A stretch of 64,000 nt of DNA, from positions 17,368,095-17,432,094 of the forward strand of contig JAOWCC010000936.1 of the NCBI GenBank assembly GCA_030867875.1, read 5' to 3'. Below, one piece after another: positions 19,553-29,909 of this stretch. Both the position numbers and the translations under genes were made by a program. The stretch comes from Actinernus sp. WN-2022 (lineage: Eukaryota; Cnidaria; Anthozoa; Actiniaria; Actinernidae). Position 1 is the stretch's first letter. Every line of letters begins with the position of its first letter. The notes under the pieces were generated by a model. It was not told the DNA's origin, made no database searches, and worked only from the letters and a program-made list of their open reading frames with translations.

Positions 19553-20370
19553 GTGTTAAATACGTTCCTAGCGTATACGTTCCTAGCGTATACGACTAGG
19601 AACATTATTTAAAGCGAGCACTTGACATGTACAGTTGCGTCATTGACCCATGGAGTACGTATAACAGATCTTTCAGCCGGAATCGGACGTGACTATACAG
19701 ATTTAAACACGGTACGTGTTTGACTTTGAAACAAGAGCCGGGTTTACAACAGTTAGGTTTTCAGTCTTATAACAACATTTTTTCAAAACTGAAACCTGGT
19801 TTGTTGAATCTTTTTGCATTTATAAATAATTTAGGACTGTCTGATATATGTCAGATCTGACTGACTACGTATAGTATAGGGAGTTTATCTGCTGAAATAT
19901 CATTACGGATACAAGCACAATTGGGGCAAGCACGATTGCAACCGGACCCTGAAATTCGCCGCCTTATATAGTTTTTCCGTAAGAAACGTACCTATGCATT
20001 GTTCTGTGCACTTCGGATGTATCATAGTAATTGACGTGGCCAACTCGAAAGCTATATGCTACTTTGGCTCTTGTGCACAACAATTGATTTTCCTCAAATA
20101 TATACTCTTATTACCTATTATTACTGATGTTATGTTATTATCCTTGTACCTTCGATATTCTCCCATCTTATTAAATAATGAGAAAATGTTAAACTAAAAT
20201 TTGAACTTGAACTTGGACGTATTAAATTATGATTCCAGAAGCGCCCAGAATAGAATACGAGTCCAGAAAACGAGAAATTCGTGACTTGAGCAGCCAGAAA
20301 AGGGTTGGGTAGTCAGTGTAAAGTTACACGATCGTGATTTCCTCTTTAAGCGCGATGTAGTCTGCTATGA
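19553..20370. other. Upstream region of the fibrinogen-related gene
   Basis: It contains the short repeat TACGTTCCTAGCGTA twice, with an inverted half (GACTAGGAAC) at about 19,560-19,602. No gene was recognised. The small frame at 19994-20197 is AT-rich and domain-free. Confidence 0.4.
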
Positions 20371-20385
20371 TATATATATATATTA
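20371..20385 (+). promoter_or_regulatory. Possible TATA element of the fibrinogen-related gene
   Basis: A (TA)n tract lies about 85 bp before the start codon at 20466, a reasonable distance for a TATA box and a short 5' leader. Inference only; such tracts are also common microsatellites here. Confidence 0.35.
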
Positions 20386-20465
20386 GCTATACGACTTGCG
20401 CTGTGCACTGCTACCAATCCAGTCAGTGAACAAACTCCTCGGTGCAATATTTTTAACGTGTTATC

Positions 20466-23400
20466 ATGAAGCCTGTCGTGTTGTTATCGGCTGTCTTTGC
20501 AGTATTCCTGTTTGGGACCCCAAGTGATGGTAGACCACCTCTACCCGTCTCTCCTAATTGTCCTGTTTGTAAACTGCTTCAAAGTTTGAACATCAAAATA
20601 GATGCAATCAACTTTAAGGTCGATAGGCTGCTGTCGGGAGAAGGTATCGTTTGTAATGGTAGAGGTAAGTAAGTTCCGCTTCGTTTTGAAGTACGGGATG
20701 CGGAATTTGGGTTATGTTTTGAAGACGTGATGCGGGTTCGACGGGAAAATGAAGCGGGATTCGGGATTGCAACTGATGGGCGGGATACGGGATATAGATA
20801 GTTTTTGCTGCGGGATACGGGTAATACAGGTACGGAGAATTGGGATTCGGGATTTTCGCTATGCAAATTCCTCTTAGCTTTACAGCATGTCGAACAAATT
20901 AAGTGTTGATAAAAGAATAAAGACCGTATCTGCTCAATATATTTGCAATAACTGTCATGCAATCACCTTTAACACATAGAACGGTAGTGAATTATGTGAG
21001 TCGTCTGCTGGTGTAACTATTGTCGCTTGATTATTGTAGCCATCGGAGCTGTGCTCACCTGTTCATGAAATACAGGGGCGTACAGGTAGAAAGTAAAGTT
21101 CTATATATAATGTCGGTAGCCCCTTCAGTCTAACAGACTGCTCTTCCAGGAGGCAAACGGTGCCCAACTTTACCCCCTTCTCTGTCAGAGCTCCCAGTTA
21201 CAAGCAAGACGGGAGAGTCGGTACGGATATGGCGGTCAGCGGCAGGAATCGAACTCAGGACCGTGCGCATGCTCACTGTGCCGTGTACTAACCCATTGCG
21301 TCACACAGGTGTTTTAAGCCAATCAGCGTACAAGTCGTTCTCAATACTGGTCTCTTTCTTTCAACTTTTTCTTGAAATATCTTCAGTTCAAAATGCAGGA
21401 AATACCATTTCGGGGGACCTAGGGCTTACATTTTTTTTCGGGGGATCATGGCCTCGGGATCCTTAGCCGGATATGTGCGCCACCGATCTCCGCCTCCTTG
21501 TGCATGCACCGCACGTATAGGAATACCCTTGGACGTGATGGAGGGAACGTGATAAATTCGATACATGAAAATTGTGTTGCCCAATGCAACGCCGCCGCGC
21601 CAAGGCCGAGGGTCGTTGAGCTGGAGTAGCTTAGATTTCTTTAAGCCATACAATTTTCTAGTTCTTATGTATCGGGATCGGGATATCCGAGATCAAAACA
21701 CTGTGGGATGGCGGAATTCATGGAAAGAATAGCGCGATTTAAGACACCTATTGTGGACTAAAAAATAGTTTGACCAATAGTTATGAGTATTTTCAATGAG
21801 CATTCGAAAAATATTATCTGCAATAGCGTTCGATTAGTGAACCGGCTGCTACTGCCTAATCTAAGTCTATAAAGTTGATACTGCTTTTAGCAGAACCTCA
21901 TTGGGGGCAGCTTAATCGAGATTACTTCATGGAAAGTGCTTGCGAGCAAGCGATTCTGATTGGCTAAGGAAAATTTTGAAGTGGGTTTTCGCATGAATGA
22001 TTCCATAAGTAAATCTCAGTATATATGTCATAAATACGACTTCAGTATACATCAAGTATCACTCGTTTAGTCCCCAGAAGCTGTGCCGATCTTTACAAAT
22101 GCGGTCGTCGTACCAATGGCGTGTATACGATTGACCCAGATGGTCTAGGTTCGTTTAAAGTCTACTGTGACCAAACTACAGCCGGTGGAGGGTGGACTGT
22201 ATTCCAGAAACGAATCGACGGTTCAGTTGATTTCTACAAGGGCTGGGCCGACTACAAACGGGGATTCGGTGACGTCAGAAGAGAGTTTTGGTTGGGTCTT
22301 GATAACATCAACCGGCTAACCACCGCAGCGCAAAACAAACTGAGGGTCGACCTCGAAGAAGTGACAGGCCAGACCGTATTCGCTGTGTTCAGCAGTTTTG
22401 CTGTTGCGAGCGGGAGAGCGCTGTACAGACTCAGTATTGGAAGATACACAGGTGAGGTTACCATGGTTATCATTATGTATGTTGGGAGCGGGTCAAAGCT
22501 AGCCTGCATAGTGAATTTAAGTAATATTTCTGGCTGGATTGGCACGCCATTGAAAAAACAATGCCCTCTGAGTTTTCATCGGCTTAATTAGATATGCGAC
22601 ATGAAATCATCATCGTTGACAACTTCACAGGGTATGAATGGTTGCCAAACCAGATGCAGGCGAACCATCAATATAGACTCCCCGTAGGGTAGGAGGGCGA
22701 GGGGAGGGGGGACAAATACCCTACGGGGATTTCGTTCGCTCCCAATCCGCGCTCGGCCAAAACATCGTTTTTCGAGTTTTTCGTGAATAGAGGCCAAGAT
22801 AAATAAAGGGACTGTTCGCAGTCTATATTGTGTCGGATGACATTTACTGTTGACGTTTACACACAATACATGTTTACCTAGGTTAGTAAACTCAGTTACC
22901 TCAGTAAAACAGTCCCAAATGTAAACACGGCAGAAACCCTCTTTTCAGGTCGGCTAACCATAGTTTCTTTCTTCCTGCCGCCGTTGTCGGAGCAACTAAT
23001 CACAGTTGACGGTAAACCGTAAAATGCAGGTTACACTGAGGAGTTAAATCCGTTTAACTGATAGCCTCATCCATTGTTCAGGTTGCGATCCATAACTTCC
23101 CATACGGACCACCAATTAAACTGGTGGTCGGTACCGTAAGCAATGGACCCTCGTTCCTCATTCTTCTTTATGGCCCGCCAGCGCGGTAAGGACCGAGGAT
23201 GCGGATTTAATTAATGTGAGTTGTTCTTCTCTTTATAGGAACGGCTGGTAATTCTCTTTCTCATCATCAAAGTAAAGCATTCACTACAAAGGATCGAGAC
23301 CATGATACGTACGCCGCGGGTAACTGTGCTGCATTATACAAGGGCGGCTGGTGGTACGGCTCGTGTCACGACTCCAATTTGAATGGCTTGTACCACCTCG

Positions 23401-23504
23401 GTACCCACAAGAGCTATGCTGATGGTGTTAACTGGAAAACGTGGAAGGGCTACCGTAACTCGATGAAACGAGCGGAAATGAAGATTCGACCTGTTAACTT
23501 TTAA
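20466..23504 (+). CDS. Secreted fibrinogen-related protein (ficolin/FREP-like lectin), three exons
   Basis: Exons are 20466-20664, 22071-22451 and 23239-23504, with GTAAGT...TTTAG and GTGAGG...TATAG introns, both phase 1, giving 281 residues. Residues 1-22 form a signal peptide (hydrophobic [13 protein letters not shown]). Residues 23-66 are a short linker with CPVC and a helical stretch that could mediate oligomers. Residues 70-281 are a full fibrinogen C-terminal domain: 'SCADLYKCG', 'GVYTIDPDG', '[10 protein letters not shown]', '[12 protein letters not shown]', the calcium loop 'KDRDHD' (about 211-216), '[17 protein letters not shown]' and 'KRAEMKIRP'. The four domain cysteines expected for two disulphides are present. 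The acceptor at 22070 rather than 22077 is chosen because only it keeps the frame and yields 'PRSCADLY'. By family, it likely binds acetylated sugars on microbes outside the cell. No frameshift or stop; it looks functional. Confidence 0.9.
20690..20870. repeat. Degenerate CGGGAT-type repeat in intron 1
   Basis: Words of the type GCGGGAT(A/T)CGGGAT occur about eight times with variable spacing just inside the first intron. Similar GGGAT words recur near 21,671. Confidence 0.5.
21150..21310 (-). repeat. tRNA-like retroposon fragment in intron 1
   Basis: On the minus strand 'CAATGGGTTAGTACAC' followed by 'GAGTTCGATTCCTGCC' gives A- and B-box-like blocks at usable spacing. No acceptor stem closes. 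I see no poly-A or simple tail, so the family is unknown. Confidence 0.35.
22668..22830. mobile_element. Small hAT-like MITE in intron 2, one end diverged
   Basis: The right end GGGACTGTTCGCAGTCTA is identical to the right end of the element at 29,910-31,523. The left end TAGACTCCCCG keeps only the first bases. Inside is a 12-bp perfect hairpin CCCCGTAGGGTA / TACCCTACGGGG. No clear 8-bp duplication was found. Confidence 0.5.
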
Positions 23505-23601
23505 ACACACCGAAACAAACGAACTATGGGTAGGGTGGGGGGTGGGGGTGGGACAGACATAGACTTAGACAAATTTATTTGGACCTTGTATAGGAAAACT
23601 G

Positions 23602-23607
23602 AATAAA
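23602..23607 (+). promoter_or_regulatory. Polyadenylation signal AATAAA
   Basis: The first canonical AATAAA lies about 100 bp after the stop codon of the fibrinogen-related gene, a likely end of its transcript. Confidence 0.5.
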
Positions 23608-25165
23608 TACATCGGTGTTTATCCAAATAAGTACTTTTAAATATATAAGAATAACGTAGAATGGTAATATGAATATAGTCTTTCTTTCTTCAAAGTTGTT
23701 TTATTGTTTCTGGTGAGTTTATCATCAGTAAGAATAGCTCTTCCTTACTCAAGTGCTTTACTTTTCTTCTTGTGATCTTTTCTAGATTTTAGGAAAGACA
23801 ATTGCAGCTTGAATTTTTTAGTCCTCAGTTTCTTTAAAACATTTTTGGCAAATTCTTTCCTCGGGTTTTTGATAACGCCTCAAATATCTGCCTGTTTCGA
23901 TTTGAAGTGACTTGGATGCTCGTCGGAAAATTTAAAAAGAACCCCTAAATGGCAAAATTGTGATACTAATCTCAAAACACAAAATTAACTGACATTTGAT
24001 CCAAGTGCAATTGAATGTGAAAATACCAAGAGGCGAAGCCAGGCCGCTAAGAGATAATTAAACGATAATTTGAGTTTCCGACACTAAATTGAATACCTTA
24101 CAAGAGACCACGATAACCACAACTATGGGCGTTTAAAATTGTCTGATACCAAAACTACGCATTTTAACCCATAAAAGGTAGGAGAAGCATTCCCGTCAGT
24201 GCAAATCTTAGTTAAGCAGATGTTTTCAGTGTATGCCAACTGAAATGCGGCAACTACACGAACAAGAAGCATGAACTGCCAGCAACGAGAGAGGAAAAAG
24301 TATTTGAAATGCACAGCGCTAGCTGAAATAGGGCATATGTATAATATCTGAGACGTTAAATTACGTTACTGTGAAGAGGATCAAAATTCAAGTTTTGTAG
24401 CTTGAGACTGTCTTCTGCCGTGACTCGTGAGAGAAATTGGAAAAGATCTAGCTGTTTCATTCAGACACTGGCAAATTTATTGAAAGCTACGGGCTTACTT
24501 TATGAGATTATTATTCATTGTGGAATGAAAGGAAACAGGTTAGCTGAAAGTTAAGTTCGAGGTAGGCTTCGACTTTCATTCCGATTCAGTGCATATGTGC
24601 ACGAAGGTGGGTGCTGTCAACAACACTACCAAAAGATCCAAAACGAAAGTTCAGTTACGTAAGTAAGTACTGTAAGTAAACTCTTTTTGATTTGAATAAA
24701 TTTCCTCTCAGTTTGTCTGTTAATGTACTTTTCCTTCTAATTATCGCTTTATTTAACATCTGTGATTTAGAGTATGCGTACCTCAGAATAAATTATTTGA
24801 AAGGTCAACTGAATTCTTGTGTCGATAAGCGCAAATGTTTTTTGTGAAACAGTCTGTGTATATGAGAAGCGGCTTAATAGAAGAGCTTTCACATTTATAG
24901 GAATTACAATTTTTTTTCTTGCTATGAAATTTATGTTTCATTTCACATTTATTCATACAGTTTTAGCCGGACATTTCCCCGAGTTTTTGATCTATTTTCA
25001 ATCAAATTCAAAGTCTGAATATGTCATTGTATTGCATTTATACACTTGAATTGCCAGTATTCTGTTTTTCGAATCCTGCGTTACCATAGTCATGCCATAA
25101 AAGCGATTAATAGACCAGTCTGTTTTTTTGACGTTCTCACTGGCGAATTAAAGCACGACTTGATA
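23608..25165. other. Intergenic DNA; nothing recognised
   Basis: Small AT-rich frames (24123-24314 minus, 24819-25049 plus) have no domain. A G-rich tract (GGGTGGGGGGTGGGGG) precedes this stretch near 23,533. Confidence 0.45.
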
Positions 25166-25167
25166 CT

Positions 25168-25245
25168 AAGAGGATTTCAAATGAAAGTGTATTTCATCTT
25201 CAATCTCATGTGGCCCGAGTGAAAGCCCAGATGGGCTCTTGTTGT
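25168..25245 (-). repeat. Dispersed repeat R1, copy 2 (partial)
   Basis: It is the reverse of 12,423-12,490: AGAGGATTTCAAATGAAAGT, ATCTTCAATCTCATGTGGCC and GAAAGCCCAGATGGGCTCTT. Confidence 0.8.
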
Positions 25246-25441
25246 AATAAGATATGGGAAAAGTTGACCAAGCGCTTCAAGAAGCGATGGGATGGACTGT
25301 AATTTGCGAACGGGATTTTGCGAAATGGTAACTTGCGAAACGATCTTATTGCCTCACGTTTTTATCTCATCGGGCTTCTCCTTTCATCGGTGCCTTTCAG
25401 TTTAGTTACTTATTGTTCCAACACTGTCTTGCCCTTATTCT

Positions 25442-25947
25442 CAAGGGCACCCAACGAAATTTTCGTTTAAAAAGCTGTTCGGGAGAGTAAGTTAGGCTAA
25501 AACTTTCGGATTTGTAAAAATTGTCCCTAGAAAATTGTTTTATGAAATACTGGCTAGAAAATTTGTTTTCAATCCCTAGAAAATTATAGAAGAAAAGGGA
25601 GACTAAAAGGTTTCCCCTAAAATATTCGTACGTTCCAATTCGTCTGATCAATAGAGTCAGAACAGGAAAAAAGAATCCCTAGAAAATTCGTACCTCCACA
25701 AAACGTTGCAACATGAAGTTACTTGGGCTAGAAAATTCTTGTTATGTTCTAGACTACTAACAAATTCGTAGGCCGGGAATATTTTGCCATAGTATTTTCG
25801 GTTGACGCGATTTCCACCTAGAAAATCCGAACAGCTAATAGCTTTCTAGAATACGTCAAAAGACATAGTAGGCGCCTTAAATGGCTAGATAAGCTGCAGA
25901 CAACTGGTTTCAAACGAATTTCAAAAAGTACTCGTTGGGTACCCTTG
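25442..25947. mobile_element. MITE, copy B, perfect 6-bp TSD TATTCT
   Basis: CAAGGGCACCCAACGA is at the left and TCGTTGGGTACCCTTG at the right, with TATTCT directly on both sides. It is an inverted copy of 1261-1769, with the interiors colinear over about 500 bp. The open frame at 25406-25651 is the shadow of the one in copy A. Confidence 0.85.
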
Positions 25948-26457
25948 TATTCTGACCATGATGCTGTTTCTGTTCAACAACAGAAACTTTCTAACACTTC
26001 CTAACTACTTATTTCATATAATAATCATATTCTAAAATGTCTACTTCTTCTGTAAAAAGTATAAAATAAAACTAAATCTGAAAACATCCCGTCAAGGATC
26101 CAATCTACGTCGCTATAATAAATGACTTTTCACATTATTGCATGGCGTAACAACGATCTTCTCCCCTAAATTGGTGGCCGGACGAAGGCAAGCTAAAGAT
26201 TAAACAACTTACGATCTTCTATTGTAAAACCCAAGCTAAACTCCGTCAGTCTGTGAGATTATAAAAGAACTCTCGATGAAATTAAGAAACTCGACCTGAA
26301 AGAAGCCAAACGTGTTGAAGTACCCTGAATCTGACAACTCAGTTTACTTGGCCAGCCAAACTATCGAGACAGTGTTGGAAAAAGAAGTAACTAAACTGAA
26401 AGGTAAAGATGAGTGGAGAAGCCCGATGAGATCAAAACGTGTGGCCATTGGGCTTTG
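25948..26457. other. Non-coding; nothing recognised
   Basis: No domain or repeat partner was found; frames are interrupted every few dozen codons. Confidence 0.4.
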
Positions 26458-26920
26458 TTAAAGTGCCTATGAAGCTTATTTTTTTATTTTAGATATCAAT
26501 TCTACATCAAGTGAATAGTAGAATGGTACAATATATCTTGCTTTGAATGGTGTGCCGCTGAGTTAAGGAGGTTTTAATATCCAAAATGCTAATTACATGA
26601 CGTCAGGGGTGGCATTAATTATTATACAATTTTGTTGTTGCAATTAAACAATTTTTTTAAATTATCTGTGTTGGCCAATGGTTGAAATAAAATGATGTTA
26701 GAAATTTGTTTTCCTATATCAGTAGAAACGCCCATTCACAACTACTAAGAAGTGATCGCAGATACCTCCCCTGACGTCATGTAATTAGCATTTTGGATAT
26801 TAAAACCTCCTTAACTCAGCGGCACAGCAATCAAAGCAAACTATATTTTACCATTCTACTATTAAATTGATTTAGAATTGATATCTAAAATTAAAAAAAT
26901 AAGCTTCATAGGCACTTTAA
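26458..26920. mobile_element. TTAA-flanked foldback, family F1 copy 2
   Basis: TTAA at 26458-26461 and 26917-26920. The outer ends AGTGCCTATGAAGC / GCTTCATAGGCACT close inverted arms of about 190 bp. Those contain GTGCCGCTGAGTTAAGGAGG and CTAATTACATGACGTCA, so TGACGTCA is present in both arms. Confidence 0.8.
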
Positions 26921-27046
26921 GGTAATTCCATTAAAAAAGAAGCTCAAATTAACTTCGCTCACTGAGTTGCTCCCCCAAGCAAGGTCTCTCTAAAAATGCA
27001 ATAAAAATAGGTTGTCACACTAATCCCCATCGAAAAAATGTTCTCT

Positions 27047-27145
27047 AATAGAGACTCAATTCGTAAGGCCAGAGAAGCTACTCTCATTACACAAGCTAGA
27101 ACACTCGTACCTTATGGTCTCAACATCCGTGACGAGTCATACTAG
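27047..27145 (+). pseudogene. Penelope-like element: C-terminal end of the endonuclease frame
   Basis: The plus-strand frame reads 'RKAREATLITQARTLVPYG' then 'LNIRDESY' and a TAG stop at 27143-27145. An 'ESxxI..L.TLxPxGLN' ending is characteristic of the tail of the GIY-YIG endonuclease of Penelope-like retroelements. It is followed by the family's 3' region. Nothing of the reverse transcriptase remains, so it is a 5'-truncated dead copy. A diverged relative lies at 38,220-38,356. Confidence 0.55.
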
Positions 27146-27282
27146 CTGGTATATATATAATCTCATTATCTTATTATTTCTAGATTTATAGTGTCAATCA
27201 TTTGTCATCTATTTCCTATATTTCGTAACCCATATTTCTAGTTAGTCACGTTCGCCAATTTAATAACATTTCTTCATATTAC

Positions 27283-27435
27283 CTGAAGAAGGCTGGTTTG
27301 GCCAGCCGAAATATCGTTATAAACCTCTAAAATTTACGTTGTGTCGGCTTTGCTATTTTTAGTTTTATGTGTTCAGCCGATTAGATCAATCACTGATCCA
27401 ACGTACACCAGCAGGATCGTCGTCCACGGTTGCTT
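27283..27435 (+). repeat. Penelope-like 3' terminal region
   Basis: CTGAAGAAGGCTGGTTTGGC then CAGCCGAAATATCG resembles the catalytic-strand halves (CUGANGA...GAAA-like) seen in Penelope-linked hammerhead motifs, in decayed form. The rest (TACGTTGTGTCGGC to GTCCACGGTT) recurs at 3,605-3,720. Confidence 0.5.
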
Positions 27436-27745
27436 GCATTCTATTTGTTGTCACCTGTCTCGTTTTTGCGTGAAGTAATATGTGAAATGTCAGCACGAGT
27501 AAACAGCGCCCATCAACTGCTAGGTATAACTGTTCATAGCGAACAAATAATTATATTACGCAGTATGTATACCAAACTTAACGTAAAAACCTTTAAAATA
27601 TTGCAAGTGGACAGTACTATAGCAGAATACGACGAAATCTGTTTTGTTAGCATCCATAAACGAGCGTAAAAATGGCTACTTACAGCAGGAAAATTGGACG
27701 GGCCACAGACGAAATGATAAACAACCGGATCTCCTAGCGTGTAGG

Positions 27746-27855
27746 GATCTGATCTGATCTGATCTGATCTGATCTGATCTGATCTGATCTGATCTGATCT
27801 GATCTGATCTGATCTGATCTGATCTGATCTGATCTGATCTGATCTGATCTGATCT
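27746..27855. repeat. (GATCT)n microsatellite, about 22 copies
   Basis: An uninterrupted pentanucleotide run. The length likely varies between individuals. Every repeat contains a GATC site. Confidence 0.95.
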
Positions 27856-28678
27856 ACTTACAGCATTTGCTTAAGAATATCTAAGCATCCAGAATTTAAT
27901 TTTCTTTGGTATTTGTTGGCCAACGTTGCTGTAATTAAATATATGGAAGAAAAAAGGGGGTCACCATTTTCGTTTCGGAGATATTTTGCAAAATATCGCA
28001 AATTTAGCTCCAAAACAGACTATTTCCGAGGAAGGACTGGGGTGAGTTTCGTAAAAGTCGTCTTATATTAGATCGCCCAAATGAACTACGTTTTCATTGC
28101 CAACGTTATATAAGTGTTAAAATTGTAAGATTCAATAATACACCCAAACATATATTTGTACCTATGATTATAGATTTCACCATCATGCGCAGTAGATATG
28201 CGCATTGCAAAAACGGAGGAATCAGGGACGTGGGATTACGATGACGGCAAACATCAAACACCAGCATCAGAAAATAACTAGGATAAACAGCAAACTGCCA
28301 ATCACTACAAACAATGGTGTGGACTGCAGGACCAAGGAACGAAGAAACCACAGAAAAGGCAGGAGGGAGGGATGACTACTGGAATGATTTTCGCAATACA
28401 ATTTTTGGCGAATCCTCACTGCCAGTATGACATTACATAAGCAACGCAGTGCTCTCTTCCGGTGCCGGATCAGTTCGGCGTAGATGGCCACGCTTATGCA
28501 TTTGGAAAGGAAGCCGATCACTTGATTCAATATACAGAATTCTTGATAAATCTGAAATTTCCATCAAATCTAATTTTACACTTGAATTAGTTCATTCAAC
28601 CTCTAGAAAAAAATCTGAATTTCTAACGAGACCTGAAACCGGCCATGGGGGCTGAGCAAATTAAGCCAGGTCCCGGCT
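27856..28678. other. No supported gene; overlapping hydrophobic frames unrecognised
   Basis: Two minus-strand frames (28106-28351 and 28267-28530) are hydrophobic enough to suggest membrane segments, for example 'FVVIGSLLFILVIF' at the end of the second. They overlap in different phases and neither shows a receptor or transporter signature. They might be remnants of one frameshifted membrane protein, but I cannot support that. Confidence 0.35.
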
Positions 28679-28862
28679 AATACACAGATCGAATTGGAAT
28701 TTAGAGTGTTGGTTTTTGCGGAGGGAGGAAAACCGGAGAACCCGGAGAAAAACGCGAGATACCAACAAACTCAACTGACATATGGCGCCGCGTCCGGGAA
28801 TCGAACTTGGGCCACAGAGGTGAGAGGCGAAGCGCCTAACCACTGGGCCACCCCGGCTCCCC
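28679..28862 (-). repeat. tRNA-derived SINE (minus strand)
   Basis: On the minus strand the head GCCGGGGTGGCCCAGTGGTT continues into GGCGCTTCGCCTCTCACC and the B box GTTCGATTCCC. The body has CATATGTCAGTTGAGTTTGT, 'TTCTCCGGTTTTCCTCC' and CAAAAACCAACACT, ending AATTCGATCTGTGTATT. The head-body arrangement is that of a widespread invertebrate tRNA-SINE type. The open frames on both strands here are shadows. Confidence 0.75.
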
Positions 28863-29486
28863 GAGCTAGCCGGGCCCCTTGCTGCAAACATGCAATTCAA
28901 CTACATTCAAAACGTTACTCATGTTCTCCCCATTGTCATGTATGAGTGCTGAACGGATGATTCTATTCGCAGTCATTTCTTGCTAGGTGGTTCTGATATC
29001 CTCAATTGCTGTTTCTTTAGTAATACCAAATGCTCTTTCCTGATCAAATATAAATGAGTTCTAATAATTAAGACACAATGCTCAATTGCTGAAGATTCTC
29101 AAACGTGTTTCTTCTATACTGCTAGCTACATTTGCAAACCCCAGTAGTAAATTAATGCCCCGCCCGTTAATTACTTCTAGCAATAAATCCCCTGTATGCA
29201 CCATCAAAGTTAATGCAGGTACAGAGTATTTAAAATAAATTCATTCGAGAGAATCCTCCAAAACTGATCAAAACTAGGCCAACATCACAACAAAATAAAA
29301 TATTTTATTCCTCTTATTTATTTTATTGATAAACTAATACAAATTGTACAGTATTAGCAACTAGGGCTGCATGCATGTGAATTTCGATTTTCAGTGAGGG
29401 GGGCGCGAAATTTCAAGTGGGGGGGGGGGGGGGGGCTAAAAATTGTCATTGGGCCGGTATGACTCAATGACTCAATGCTAGATATA
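28863..29486. other. Non-coding; includes a G tract
   Basis: No gene was recognised. A run of about 18 G lies near 29,419-29,436 after GGGGGGCGCGAAATTTC. Confidence 0.4.
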
Positions 29487-29909
29487 CAGTCAAACCTGTA
29501 TTAAGCGGTCACATTCGGGGAATAGTAAGGTGACCGCTTAATACAGGTTGACCGCTTAATACAGGTTGACCGCTTAATACAGGTTTAACGAAATACACAT
29601 AAAACATGATGAAAACTACACTAAATGCCGTGTTTGATCAAAATGTATACACATTTGTTAAAAGAACAGTAACGCCAAGAAATAATCATGCTGTAGTATG
29701 AAAGTACGAAAGAAGGCGACTCAGACTGGCGAATTTGATGTTATAGGCCACGTTCCCAAACTGATGGCAACCTGGTTAACAATTTTTTTGAAGAGGTCGA
29801 CGAATTGAGGAACGGTCTTTATTAATGGTTCTTTAGCGAGGTGTTGAAGAAACTGTATATAAAATGATAGCAAACATATCTTAATAACCAGGTTAAAGAC
29901 AATAAACGT

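Noticed and set aside
22071..22077. Splice acceptor at 22,077 (CCCCAG) for lectin exon 2
   Set aside because: It breaks the reading frame with exon 1; the acceptor ending at 22,070 keeps it and gives the expected domain start.
28106..28530. GPCR or transporter fragment
   Set aside because: Hydrophobic segments exist, but the two frames overlap in different phases and no family signature is visible.
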